A DNA stretch of 64,000 nt from Dastarcus helophoroides (GCA_028583605.1 CM053328.1:36290722-36354721); one strand, 5' to 3'; numbered from the stretch's first letter, positions 11,131-20,850 are shown. Notes: a model not told the origin generated them from the letters alone. A program made the numbers and translations.

Positions 11131-14100
11131 AAAAAAATGGAAATTTAAAAAAATTTGAACCAAATTTTATTTGAAAATTTCGATAATTTCAAAAAATCCA
11201 CGTTTTTAAAAAATATTCACTTCTATTGATGACTTGACCTTATTTCAAAGTATTATTAACTTTCTGAAAATTTCATGTTTTTAAATAATTCGACTTTTAT
11301 TAAAAAATCGATTTTTATTAAAAAATCAGAATTTTTGAAAAATTTCAACCTATTTTGAAAATTTCGATTATATTTGAAAATTTTGGCAATATTCGTCTTT
11401 TCTCTGAATTTCAACTTTTCCTTGAAATTGTCACTTATCTTTGAGAATTTGGGCTGCCAAAATTTCGACTATTTCTCGAAATTTTAATTTAATTTTGAAA
11501 ATTTCGACTTTTTTAACTTTTTTTCGAAATTTCAAGCATTTTAAAATACAGATTGGTAAATATTTTGACTTTATCTCAAAGTTCTGACTTTTTTGAAAAC
11601 GTTTGCATACTTTTCAAATTTTCGACTTGAAAATTGTGACTTTTTTTGATTCCCCTTCTGATTGAAAATTCATTACTTTTTCAAAATTTTTACTAGAAAT
11701 AACTGGGTCGCAGAAACGTTAAATAAAATTAATAATGATAATGTTTCCGACCAATAAGAGTCTACCAGGAAGAATAACGTGTAAAGTTGAGTTTCTTAAA
11801 AGGTTATTTTTGAAAATTTGAATTCTTTAAAAATTTGAATTCTTTGAAAACTTCCACTTTTTTCAAGATTTCGACTTTCTCTCAAGATCTCGACTTCTTT
11901 ATATTATATTTTTTTTTTCTAAACTAACTTTTCGAATTTTATTGAAAATTTTGAATTTTTTAAAATATTTTCGAATTCCAAATCTTCGAATTTTTTTAAA
12001 TTTGTACATTTTAGAAAATTTGACTTATTTTGAAACCATAAAGAACTATTTTGATTGATTGATTGATATTTTTTCGCTTTTCTTCCAAAATTTCGGCTTT
12101 TTCCAAAAATTTTGTTTGTTGTGTTAATACCTTTTCCGATAGTTTAGAATTCTTTGAAAATTTTGATACAACATTTCGACCTTTTCCCAAATTTTGATTT
12201 TTCAAGGTTTTAATGTTTTTTTGTTGTAAATTCGATTGTTTTGAATTATATTTTTTAAAAATTTGGCCCTTTTTTGCAAAATTTCCACTTTTTTCCACTA
12301 TTTCTCAAAAGCTTTGACATGTTTGAATTTATTTTTTAAAAATTTCGACCTTTTCAAAGTTTTGACTTAAAAATTTAAAAAAACCTGTTTTTGGAAATTT
12401 CGACTTCTAAAAAGTTAATTTTTTAATAATTCGATTCTTTTAAATGTTCTATTTTGTGCAGAATTTCCACGTTTTCTGAAAATTTCTAGTTTTTATCATC
12501 AATATTTCGATTTTGCCTTAAAATGTTGACTTTTTTGAAAAGTTCAAACATTTTTTTAAATACTCGACTTCCTTAAAACTTTGACATTTTGTTTCAAAAT
12601 TTCAACTTTGTGTTCTTCTCTTTCGTTTCTTTTTTTTTCCAAAACATTGACTTTCTCGAATCTTGGAATTTTTGTTTTCTCAAAATCTCGAATTCTTTGA
12701 AAATGTTGATAGAAAATTTCGACCTTTTCTCAAAATTTCGTGTTTAAAATTTTTATTCTTTTTGTAAATTAAATTGTTTTGAAATATATTTCTTGATAAT
12801 TTCGACCTTTTTTGCCAAGTTTTCCCCTTTTTTTTTGAAAATTTCAACCTATTTTGCAAAATTTCCATTTTTTTTTTAAATTTCGATCTTTCTTCAAAAT
12901 TTTATATATTTCTGAAAAGTTTTAACTTTTTTGAATTTTTTCACAAATTTCGACTTTTCCAAAGTCTCGACCTTTTCAAAGTCTCGACCTTTTCAAAGTC
13001 TAGACTTTTAAGTAAAACTGACTCTCTTATTTTGACTCACTTATTTTTAAAAATTTCGACTTAAAAAGTTCGACTTTTTTTCAATGTTCTATTTTTTCAG
13101 AATTTTCACGTTTTTTAAATTTTAAGTTTTTATCATCAATATTTCGATTTTGCCTTAAAATGTTGACTTTTTTAAAAATTTCAAACATTTTTTTAAATAC
13201 TCGACTTCCTTAAAACTTTGACATTTTGTTTCAAAATTTTAACTTTGTGTTCTTCTCTTTCGTTTCTTTTTTTTTCCAAAACATTGAGTTTCTCGAATCT
13301 TGGAATTTTCGTTTTCTCAAAATCTCGAATTCTTTGAAAATGTTGATAGAAAATTTCGACCTTTTCTCAAAATTTCGTTTTTAAAAATTTTATTCTTTTT
13401 GCAAGTTAAATTGTTTTGAAATATATTTTTTGATAATTTCGACCTTTTTTGCCAAGTTTTCCCCTTTTTTTTTGAAAATTTCAACCTATTTTGCAAAATT
13501 TCCATTTTTTTTTTAAATTTCGATCTTTCTTTAAAATTTTATATATTTCTGAAAACTTTTAACTTTTTTAAATTTTTTCACAAATTTCGACTTTTCCAAA
13601 GTCTCGACCTTTTCAAAGTCTCGACCTTTTTAAAGTCTAGACTTTTACGTAAAATTGACTCTCTTTAAAAAAAACTTAATTTTAAAAATTTCGACTTTTA
13701 AAAAGTTCGATGTCTTTTATATTTAAACTTTTTTTCAATGTTCTATTTTTTTCAGAATTTCCACGTTTTCTAAAATCTTTGACTTTTTATCATCAATATT
13801 TCGATTTTGCTTCAAGTTTTTGACTTTTTTAAAAACCCCGCCCTTTTTTTTCAAATATACTCGAGTTTGTTTCAGAATTTCAACTTATTTCGAAAATTGT
13901 GTTCTTTTCTTTTTTGATTTTCTTGTTTTTTTTTTAAATTCTATCTTTCTCGAATCTTGAAATTTTCGTGAATTCGACTTTTTGAAAAATTCGTTTTTTA
14001 ATGAAAATTTGAATTTTTTTTTGAAAAATCTGACATTTTGAATTGCGAATTTATACTTTCAAATTCAAGTTTAAGCTGAAAAGTTTAAAAAAAGGCGATA
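11131..14100. repeat. A/T-rich patterned DNA, pyrimidine-rich plus strand, with 637-bp duplication
   Basis: The same texture as the preceding block but on the opposite strand; the switch falls near 11,100-11,160. A 637-bp segment is repeated in tandem: the word tatcatcaatatttcgattt occurs at 12,494 and 13,131, with a third, diverged copy at 13,788. About 60 codons of matching open frame in both copies (12,680-12,868 and 13,317-13,505) follow from the duplication and do not indicate a gene. Confidence 0.75.
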
Positions 14101-14422
14101 TTTCAAATAATTTTAAAAAAATCCAAACAAATAATTTCCAGAAAAAAAGTATCTTTTCCGAGTAGAAACGTAAAGTTACATGAAAAAATCTGATTTTTAC
14201 ACTAAATCAAGAGAAAGAGAAGACTTTAACATTTTTGTAATTGACGAACTGTCAACATGGCAACTCACCGGGCCTCATGAAGGCGGACCCTAGGTCATTT
14301 GGCCCCTTTCGACCAAACTCGAAAACTGCTGGATGTATTTCGACTTTTTTCCAGAAATTTCGACTTTTTCTCAAACTTTGCACTCTAAATGGCTAAGATT
14401 CGTTTAAACAAAAGCAAATTAC

Positions 14423-14671
14423 CTATCATATGTTCCAAAAGTATATTCCATCCGATAACAAAAGCCCAAAACTCTCCTATGCTTATGTATGTATAAACAT
14501 AGGCGGAACCAGCCTTGGGTACTCTGGTGCCAAACTCCGCGTAGCAAAGAGCGGAAAGTAAACAGGCCAATCCAGCAAGAAGGAAGGAGAGAACAATGCC
14601 AGGACCTGCCAGATCTTTGGCCACTGTTCCAGTCAAAACGTATATACCAGCACCAACCATGTGACCAACAC
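14423..14671 (-). CDS. Cationic amino acid transporter, exon with first membrane segments
   Basis: A 249-nt exon with acceptor tttttctgtttcag before 14,671 and donor GTAATT after 14,423, phase 1 at both ends. It encodes [20 protein letters not shown] and, further on, [20 protein letters not shown], the signature of the first two to three transmembrane segments of CAT (SLC7A1-4-like) transporters. The glycine-rich stretch after HMVGAGI belongs to the substrate site of the APC fold. The upstream join gives LLG-VGHM and the downstream join gives EHMI-GAAS, so the three exons form one continuous reading frame. The following intron is about 7.5 kb and full of satellite DNA. Confidence 0.93.
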
Positions 14672-14703
14672 CTGAAACAGAAAAACGATTGCCTGTGGGG
14701 TCA

Positions 14704-14775
14704 AGATAACGACGACGGCGGCGGCGACGACGGCAACGACGACGACGACGACGACGACGAAGAATAAGAAGAAGA
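14704..14775. repeat. GAC/CGA trinucleotide microsatellite
   Basis: A run of gac and ggc triplets on the plus strand, passing into gaa and ag-rich repeats, 35-100 bp upstream (gene sense) of a transporter exon and inside the intron. It can be read open on the plus strand as Asp-rich, but nothing supports expression. Confidence 0.85.
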
Positions 14776-14927
14776 ACACCTTGGATAATATATCGCTGCT
14801 GCGCGTGTAAAGGGGGTTAAGTCAAAAATAGATAAAATTGGAGAAAACAACATAACTTAAATTGTACATGACCTCAGACTTTGATTTTTGACTTTTGACT
14901 GACGAGCACAATTAGATACGGCATATT

Positions 14928-15080
14928 TGGTGGAACGGACTAGTCCTTGGTTATCTTTAAAAATTAAAATACGAATCTTGTCCGCTGAAACCAAGAAAGA
15001 TTAAAAAACACAACAAAGGTTGCTCTAATGAGTTTCGATAGCCAAACTATCATCTTCAGAGAGACAGTTAATTATACTCC
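14928..15080 (-). repeat. Dispersed hammerhead-type repeat, fullest copy
   Basis: Runs from ggtggaacggactagtcc at the left through the block that reads, on the minus strand, gagcaacctttgttgtgttt, to the hammerhead-like core at the right end. This copy shows that the ggtggaacgg end and the core belong to one unit, read on the minus strand with the core first. Confidence 0.75.
15022..15063 (-). ncRNA. Hammerhead-ribozyme-like motif
   Basis: On the minus strand CTCT-CTGAAGA, a stem GATAGT-TTG-GCTATC, GAAA, six bases, then AGAG. CTCT and AGAG would form stem I and the GATAG/CTATC arms stem II. CTGANGA and GAAA are the two conserved core strings of hammerhead ribozymes. Stem III is minimal and in this copy has a mismatch, so cleavage activity is doubtful. 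The consensus of the dispersed copies (GAAACGCGTTAGAG) restores the pair. Only the motif is seen; activity is not shown. Confidence 0.5.
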
Positions 15081-15211
15081 AAATGACTTGGCTTCCTTTA
15101 AACAACGACAGTAACTTCAACATTATATAAGACTTGAACTCATTTTCAGGAAATTTTGACTTAACCCCTTTTATACGCGCAGCAGCGATATAGTCAAAGA
15201 AAAAATCCAAC

Positions 15212-15369
15212 CCAGCAGTGTGATATCAAAGGTGTTCAGGCAACGATTCAGTGGAGTTTCCATGATGTCCGATGGTAGCTGCTTGGTTCGGTTCATCTTA
15301 GTACATATACCAGACATGACATGTTTAAGAATCATCTTCCTAGAGCTAGGCATTTTCAACTCCAATAAC
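15212..15369 (-). CDS. Cationic amino acid transporter, first coding exon
   Basis: The ATG at 15,353 lies in good context (gaaaATGcc). The frame encodes 47 residues beginning MPSSRKMILKH and ending CLNTFDITLLG, the cytosolic N-terminus that precedes the first membrane helix in CAT transporters. An acceptor-like tttagttttag precedes 15,369, so about 16 nt of 5' UTR share the exon and a further 5' non-coding exon is expected to the right. The donor is GTTGGA, weaker than the other two in this gene, with a MITE only about 20 bp into the intron. One extra base (G) at the exon end joins the next exon in phase 1. Residues 1-47 plus the two other exons give about 520 residues, against roughly 600 for the family. 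Confidence 0.87.
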
Positions 15370-16486
15370 CTAAAACTAAATTGGGCTAAAGCATTTATAT
15401 TTCTAATTGACATGAACAAAATTCAAATGGCTTACCTTTCTGTTTCGAATTAGGTGGCAACTAAGTCAATTCAAGTGTAAAAAGTCAGGAAAATATTGTG
15501 CTGTTTGTGTGCAATATGTTTTGTAAAGTAAGGCGGTGGGTTAATTTAACATGATGAGAGAAAACTGAATGAAAATGCGCACGGTCTGGAAAAATCGATA
15601 TTTCCATCGCGGATTCAAAACATAGAACGAGCGCATACGTCGGTGGGATTACAACCAAGTGATTCATTTCGAAAGTGTGTTAATATCCGATCATTGATCT
15701 CATGTACCCATCAAGCTTTAAAGTGTTGGTGGAACGGACTGGTCCTTGGTTATCTTCAAAAATTGTAATCTTGTCCCCTAAAACCAAGAAACCAAGAAAG
15801 ATTAAAAAACACTGCAAAGGTTGCTCTAACTTTTGTTGTGTTTTTTAATTTTGGTTTCAGAAGACAAGATTTTTATTTCAATTTTTTAAAGGGTTGGATT
15901 TTACCTATTTTGTATACTGTAACAGTTGCAAGCGAGTTATGAGCAACGAAAATTACTCGAGAAATCTTCGATATTAGCTAGTCTTCTTAGAAGCTTCAAA
16001 AGATTTAAAAAAAGGTTGATCAAAATAAATCCAAAACTAATGTGGTTGGTCATTAGATTGATTAATTCACTCAAAAACTTGCCTAGTGTCTGTACCTGCT
16101 TTAAGTTTTCGAAAACTTGATAAGACGCAACTAGACAATCATTCCTTCCTGATCTTCTGGTTTTAATGGTATTTAAGTCTGGCAGCAAAGGCAGGGATAT
16201 ATAATGTTGACAGAGACTCAAACAAACTTTGGAAAGTTACAAAGAATTTTGAATCTAGGTGACAGGACCAACAATGACCCCATCAAAACGCAAAAAAAAA
16301 CTAGACAACCAAAATGAATCCAAATTAATGCTGACTGTTCATGAATGACAGGGTGAACAATGCCCCCCACAAAATGTAAAAAACCACTAGACAACCAAAA
16401 TGAATCAAAATGTTGGCTGCTCATTAAAATGATTAATATACAAAAACATCCACTCAACTAAAACTCGACTATAATAATAAACAATA
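15370..16486. other. Intergenic stretch with one dispersed repeat
   Basis: Upstream of the transporter and downstream of the kinase. It probably holds the transporter promoter and 5' UTR exon or exons, but none can be fixed. 15,727-15,890 is a rearranged, head-to-head copy of the hammerhead-type repeat lacking its core. Two short near-copies of ctagacaaccaaaatgaat lie near 16,303 and 16,389. Confidence 0.5.
15727..15890. repeat. Dispersed hammerhead-type repeat, head-to-head copy
   Basis: It begins ggtggaacggactggtcctt and reaches gcaaaggttgctctaac. It then turns round into ttttgttgtgttttttaatt and ggtttcagaagacaagattt. The central core is deleted, as in the copy at 5.2 kb. Confidence 0.6.
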
Positions 16487-16612
16487 TCACAAGTTTTGAC
16501 ACATTTGTTCGCCTACTATTTCATCAAAATTGTCTAATGTTACATTGATTTGATCTTCGAGCTGCTCATCAATATTAGGGAAATGCTTCCGAAGCAATTC
16601 GTTTGGTTTCAC
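16487..16612 (-). CDS. S6 kinase-like protein, last coding exon
   Basis: A 126-nt exon starting in phase 0 after acceptor caacatttttag and ending in TGA at 16,487-16,489. It encodes 41 residues opening VKPNELLRKHFPNIDEQLED, an acidic C-terminal tail. It follows the exon 16,662-16,874 after a 49-bp intron, with phase kept. The tail sits outside the catalytic domain and has no motif I can assign. Confidence 0.7.
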   Translation of the reverse strand: MKPNELLRKHFPNIDEQLEDQINVTLDNFDEIVGEQMCQNL

Positions 16613-16661
16613 CTAAAAATGTTGTAGAGTAATAAGAGACAAGACTAAACAAGGTGGATAC

Positions 16662-16874
16662 CTTTAAATGTTTAACGTTATCGAAGTTGTAGCCTTTGAA
16701 AAAGGCTATCGTTTGAAGAGTTCGCAAAGATCGCAGTCTTCTAGTTGGATCTACTTCCAGCAGTCTCAGCAGTAGATCACGAGATGGCAAGTCGAGGTCC
16801 ACGTTTGGTGGTAAAGCTCCAGGCTTATGTTGACCATCGGGCGTATAGTCATCTGGGAGGACAGCCGATGGAAA
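16662..16874 (-). CDS. S6 kinase-like protein, penultimate coding exon
   Basis: A 213-nt exon, 71 codons, phase 0 at both ends, with acceptor cgttgtttag and donor GTATCC. The text DLDLPSRDLLLRLLEVDPTR followed by RLRSLRTLQTIAFFKGYNFD is the end of an AGC-type serine/threonine kinase domain. LLRLLEVDPTRRLRS is the familiar subdomain XI pattern (L..LL..DP..RL), and AFFKGYNFDNV is the start of the C-terminal extension. The wording points to the insect S6 kinase-like (S6KL, related to RPS6KL1) proteins rather than to S6K itself. The catalytic exons must lie further right, possibly past the FUN14 gene; I could not find them. Confidence 0.72.
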
Positions 16875-16964
16875 CTAAACAACGAAAAATAATAATAATA
16901 CTAATAGGAACATAAATAATATTCTCTATCGTTTTCGTGTCTGATTAAACATTTATTGTTTTTT

Positions 16965-17047
16965 GGTGGAACGGACTGGTCCTTGGTTATCTTCAAAATT
17001 TAAATACAAATCTTGTCTCCTGAAACCAAGGACCGGTTCGTTCCACC
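16965..17047. repeat. 83-bp foldback copy of the dispersed repeat
   Basis: It starts ggtggaacggactggtcctt and ends ccaaggaccggttcgttccacc-like, so the two ends pair as a hairpin of about 22 bp per arm with a 40-bp loop. It is the end of the hammerhead-type repeat present head to head with the middle missing. It stops 10 bp before an ATG at 17,057. Confidence 0.75.
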
Positions 17048-17056
17048 AAAACCAAA

Positions 17057-18060
17057 ATGAATACTTTAAGCGTCCTTGATGAACATCGTTCATCTCTACT
17101 AGATAGCGCTTTCAAATCAGAAGATTTCGTGAAAAATTTGTTGTAGGTTGGTAAGGCTGAAGCTCTTTTGCATGTCGGTTAAGAATGCGGGTTTTTAAAC
17201 GAGTTCTGGGTACTTTTTGAACGTAATGTATATGCATCGGTGGATGTGTCATTTCTTTGAATTTAGGCCTAAGTCTCGTTGTTGGCGACTTCGCGTTCGC
17301 ATCGGCAATAAATGGTCTTCAATAATCTAGCAATGGCAGTGAAAAAGTAAAGTATATGGCAATAAAAGAAGTGGATATAAAGACATGTTTCTATTTATAG
17401 TGTTTAACTAGCTGCAGTTAATCGACCTACGGTAGCCCCAGGCCCATCCTCTACTAAATATATACCTAGCAGACTCCGGTGTAATTACATTTTTTTTACC
17501 GGCCGACGTTGTAAGGACGATTCGTCAGGATGTGACCACTCCATAGCCATTATCTTGCTCTGCGAAGAAACAACCTTGCTTGGCTTTTACGACGACGGCA
17601 CATCTTGCATTTTTTATCGAACGTCTCAGTATCTTTTATTGATCTTGCAAGTTCGTTATCCGGACAAGAGCTGAGCAAACACTTACGTAATTTATTGTAA
17701 GACGTTATGCAAAATCTTGCACTCGAAACGCATTTTCATTAGAAAATCTTCCACGATAATTTGAAACGCTTGATCTTGAATATGTATTACGACGAAATTT
17801 GGAGCAATGTATGGCCCCATTCTGAAGATTATATCAGCAATTTTTTTATTCATAGGAAGGTAACGACCTCTTCTAGTGAGGTTACACCATTTGAATATAT
17901 TAAATAAAATGCATTAAATTTACGACAATAGATAATCAAGGATGACAATTACGTGCGAGAACAATGCCATATACAGAATTTGGATTTAAAAGTTATCCAA
18001 GGCATATCCAATTTTCGCGTATTCTTCCCAAAAGGTCTTTCAACTTTGGAGAATTGTTGA
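17057..18060 (+). pseudogene. Unrecognised spliced gene, probably decayed
   Basis: Several plus-strand segments read like protein. 17,057-17,142: ATG in context accaaaATG, MNTLSVLDEHRSSLLDSAF and onward, then a GTAGGT donor. 17,408-17,674: 88 open codons including GFYDDGTSCIFYRTSQYLLL. 17,662-17,859: ELSKHLRNLL, stop TAA (17,698), DVMQNLALETHFH, stop TAG (17,740), then KIFHDNLKRLILNMYYDEIW and on to FFIHRK with a strong donor AAG|GTAACG. 17,932-18,060, after acceptor cgacaatag: IIKDDNYVREQCHIQNLDLK and on to a TGA. The 72-bp intron keeps phase 0. The change of frame near 17,662-17,674 and the two stops suggest an unprocessed pseudogene. I do not recognise the family. Frames on the other strand also look partly open, so strand is not certain. 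Confidence 0.4.
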
Positions 18061-19010
18061 AAGAAACAAGCGAAGCTAAAAGGTTACAGTTAATATTGAT
18101 ATACATATATAGGAAGTGACCAACGGGCTTATATTTAACGAGGTAATTATTCTTGCATTCTCATCTTAAACCAAACGGTCAATGATCTTTTCTCTCTTTA
18201 ACTTCTATGCATACGTTAGAAGCGTTAATCTCGACACAAATCTCCGTTGAAACTTAAATCAATCAATTCGACATCGCCTGTGTTAAATCCCCCCAATAGA
18301 ACCATTACGGTATATGCAATTTCAATTTGGTCAAAAGACGCTTATCTAAAAAATTACAATTTAAAACAACGTCGACTCATTTAGGCCTTTTCGTCCCGTC
18401 TGTTTCTTGCATTATTTGCGATGTCAACTTTAAATTCGACATTTGAACAGTTTTCTTTCACACTAGCTCATACTCAACTCTCTTAAAAAAAGTTTTTACT
18501 ACAAAAATTTGATCATTCAGTATTTCGTTATAATCAGGGATATCCTAATTTATTAATTTACATAATAAAAATGAATTTCATTATGAATGTCTTTCCATTG
18601 AAACAATAGTCAAGGATTTGGCTTTAAAATGAATTAGATTCAAAGTTTTAAAAATCGCGTGAACTACGCCACTGCAAAACTGAAGAAGTAACGATTTCAG
18701 GGAGCAGCTTCTTGCATCGGTTTCTAGCAGATCGTCATCGCCTGCATGAGGAATCATTGACCGTGCAAGGTCAGGTAGGCCTAGCATCACATTATGATAT
18801 CCTTCCTTAATAATGCTCATTTTATTTCACCTGTATCTTTGTTTTATTGCTCAATTATCCTTCCTTGGCAATCTCAACCAAATCATATTTTAATACCCAC
18901 TACCTTGTTTCTTTACGTCGCGAAATTAACATCTGACGACACGATTAAAAAACAATGAAGAATTTTAACGATTCCAAAGGACCCTGATACAAACGCGAAA
19001 TTTTCATAAC
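18061..19010. other. Intergenic stretch, no firm feature
   Basis: Mixed-composition DNA. A 79-codon minus-strand ORF (18,581-18,820, MSIIKEGYHNVMLGLPDLA...) starts in good context but has no recognisable family and loses protein character after the first two thirds. A plus-strand frame in the same place is equally plausible. Neither is called as a gene. Confidence 0.4.
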
Positions 19011-19016
19011 TTTATT
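19011..19016 (-). promoter_or_regulatory. Polyadenylation signal of the FUN14 gene
   Basis: AATAAA on the minus strand, about 50 bp after the TAA stop at 19,065-19,067, and the likely 3' end signal of that gene. Confidence 0.7.
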
Positions 19017-19064
19017 TTTATACATCATTTGAAATGTAAAATGAATGTAAAAGATAATACAATA

Positions 19065-19832
19065 TTACGTGGCCATGCCCATTAAAAATCCACCGACAAA
19101 GCCAACGGAAAAAATCCTACTTTTCCCAGCGAAAGCCTTAAAATGACTAAACAAGCTCATAGCCTTCTTCGTTTGGGGTTGCTCCTGGAGAGCTTTAGTT
19201 CGTTTAGTCAAAGTTTTACTAATCGCTTCCCAATCTTTATTAACTATTCCATTATGATGGGCGATATCGTACAACAAGATGCCGCTGCCGAGGGCCAAGG
19301 CCGATGTCCTGCCGATCCTCAAGGATACCATCCCGGTGACCAGACCGGCGGAAGTCCCTAAAAGCATCTGCTTAGGATAAGAACCGGAATTGATCTCCAC
19401 GTAAAGCTTATTCATTAGCGTTTTCATTTCCTTAAATTCTGCGTTCTTGGCAACATCCGGAAAAAGAACTTCTTGTTTCCTTTCCGACGCCTTCTTCGCA
19501 GCTTCTTCATCGGTTGTTATTTTAATAGATTCCTGTTCTAGTTTGACTTTTGGGGCAGAAGCGGTTACTTTCAAGTCGATTTCGGGTTTCTTTTTGATTT
19601 CTTTAGTTACGGGTATCTCCGCCTTGGCTTTATCCCTTTTATCGGTGGTTACCGTTTCTTTGGTTTTGGTCGATAGGGGAGTCGATTTGAATTCAACTTC
19701 GATCAATGGGGATTTGGTGGGTTTTTGTTCGTCGGCAGACATCATTAGTTCTTCGAAGGCTTCTTTTTTCTCCATTTTGTTGTCGATCTTCATTTCTTGG
19801 GGGGACTGGCGGGTTCCAGGCTTATCTGCCAT
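19065..19832 (-). CDS. FUN14 domain protein with long charged N-terminus
   Basis: Single-exon gene, 255 residues from the ATG at 19,832 (context aaatataATGgca). The frame is open upstream to 20,003, but that part looks like 5' UTR. Residues about 1-140 are Lys/Glu/Thr-rich and without membrane segments. The FUN14 domain follows from about 150: YPKQMLLGTSAGLVTGMVSL, then RIGRTSALALGSGILLYDIA, HNGIVNKDWEAI, and a final FSVGFVGGFLMGMAT helix. Family members (FUNDC1/2) sit in the mitochondrial outer membrane, and FUNDC1 recruits LC3 in mitophagy. Here the N-terminus is much longer than the usual 50 or so residues. The segment EAFEELMM (near residue 26) could serve as a LIR motif (F-x-x-L with acidic neighbours), which is inference. 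The absence of introns raises the question of a retrocopy, but no poly(A) tract or target duplication is seen. Confidence 0.85.
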   Translation of the reverse strand: MADKPGTRQSPQEMKIDNKMEKKEAFEELMMSADEQKPTKSPLIEVEFKSTPLSTKTKETVTTDKRDKAKAEIPVTKEIKKKPEIDLKVTASAPKVKLEQESIKITTDEEAAKKASERKQEVLFPDVAKNAEFKEMKTLMNKLYVEINSGSYPKQMLLGTSAGLVTGMVSLRIGRTSALALGSGILLYDIAHHNGIVNKDWEAISKTLTKRTKALQEQPQTKKAMSLFSHFKAFAGKSRIFSVGFVGGFLMGMAT

Positions 19833-20009
19833 TATATTTTTCACCGATCGAACGAAAAATTTTATGAAATAATCTGCTGTTGTGCTCGCTTTTAAAGTGA
19901 CATCACTGACAAGAAATTGACAGTAAGATATCGTGATTTTGGTTGATTTTCTGGTCGAATACGCCCTTGTTTTGTCTTTGATTTGGGCCAAGTTGAACAA
20001 CAATTATTA

Positions 20010-20850
20010 AATTCTCTGCAACTTTTAGCCACCTTTTTTATATTCTCAAAATTTCCTTTTTCTCAAAATCAAATTTTACCTTGAATGTTGATTTTTTTGA
20101 AATTTCTAGTTTTATCTAAATATTGCGAATATTTTCTGAAAAATTTGACTTTTGCCTGGATTTTTTCTGTTTAGATTATCATTGTCAAATAGTTTCCCAA
20201 AAATCACCTTTTTATCTCCTTTGTTCTAAATATTGGTTTATTTTAAATTTTTCTAAAATTGTATTTTTTTTAAATTTATCTGAAAATTTAGGCTTTTTTC
20301 TCAACATATTTTTTATATAAAATTCGTACTTTTTTATTCAAAAAATTGGAAATTCTAGAAATTGAAATTTCTTGAAAAAACTACTTCAATAAATTCAAAG
20401 CACTGACTCACAAACAACGTACAGCCTAAACGAGTGGGTCAAAAAGCATGAAATTTCATACAGATATTCCCTGTAATACGTAAGTGAGCACTAAAAATGG
20501 ATTTTTCAAAATTCTGCTTCTAAGATAGTAAAAATGGCCATTAATGTAGCGACAATTTTTATATAATGAATAATAGACAAGATAGTATTTTAAGTTGTCG
20601 TAAAGGTTGAGAGCTGACATCGTTGATCAATATGTTTTCACACGAATTTATCAAAATATTTGCAGGTGATTAGTGCATTTGCCTTTTCACGAACTATTTA
20701 TTTATTTTTTCAAAACTCTGATTTCGTTTTATAAACTCCAAATTTTTTTTTTCATTTTCTAAAATATTGGTACTTCAAACCTGAGATGTAGGCTCCTTTT
20801 TTTCGAAATTGAAATTTTGAACTGTTCAAAACTTTAGAAATTTAAATTTA
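20010..20850. repeat. A/T-rich patterned DNA, pyrimidine-rich plus strand
   Basis: The same texture as in the transporter intron, mixed with plainer A/T-rich stretches (20,400-20,700). No gene seen. Confidence 0.6.

Larger units (their letters stand above)
14793..15188. mobile_element. 396-bp MITE with TA target duplication (Tc1/mariner-like ends)
   Basis: Terminal inverted repeats of about 35 bp: tcgctgctgcgcgtgtaaag at the left end, with its reverse complement at the right end (near 15,151-15,188). Each end is flanked by TA (14,791-14,792 and 15,189-15,190). It has no coding capacity and contains a copy of the hammerhead-type dispersed repeat. It sits in the transporter intron, about 20 bp from the splice donor of the first coding exon. 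Confidence 0.8.

Noticed and set aside
14489..14767. Asp-rich plus-strand ORF
   Set aside because: Antisense of a transporter exon running into a GAC microsatellite.
17620..18090. Minus-strand reading of the 17-18 kb region as two spliced exons
   Set aside because: Frames are open and phases can be matched, but splice sites are weaker than on the plus strand and no start is seen. Kept only as an alternative.
18581..18820. 79-codon minus-strand ORF with good start context
   Set aside because: No family recognised, the second half is not protein-like, and an opposite-strand frame fits equally well.
19833..20003. Upstream 57 codons as part of the FUN14 protein
   Set aside because: The frame is open, but the inner ATG at 19,832 has a better context and the upstream part has no family resemblance. 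Probably 5' UTR.
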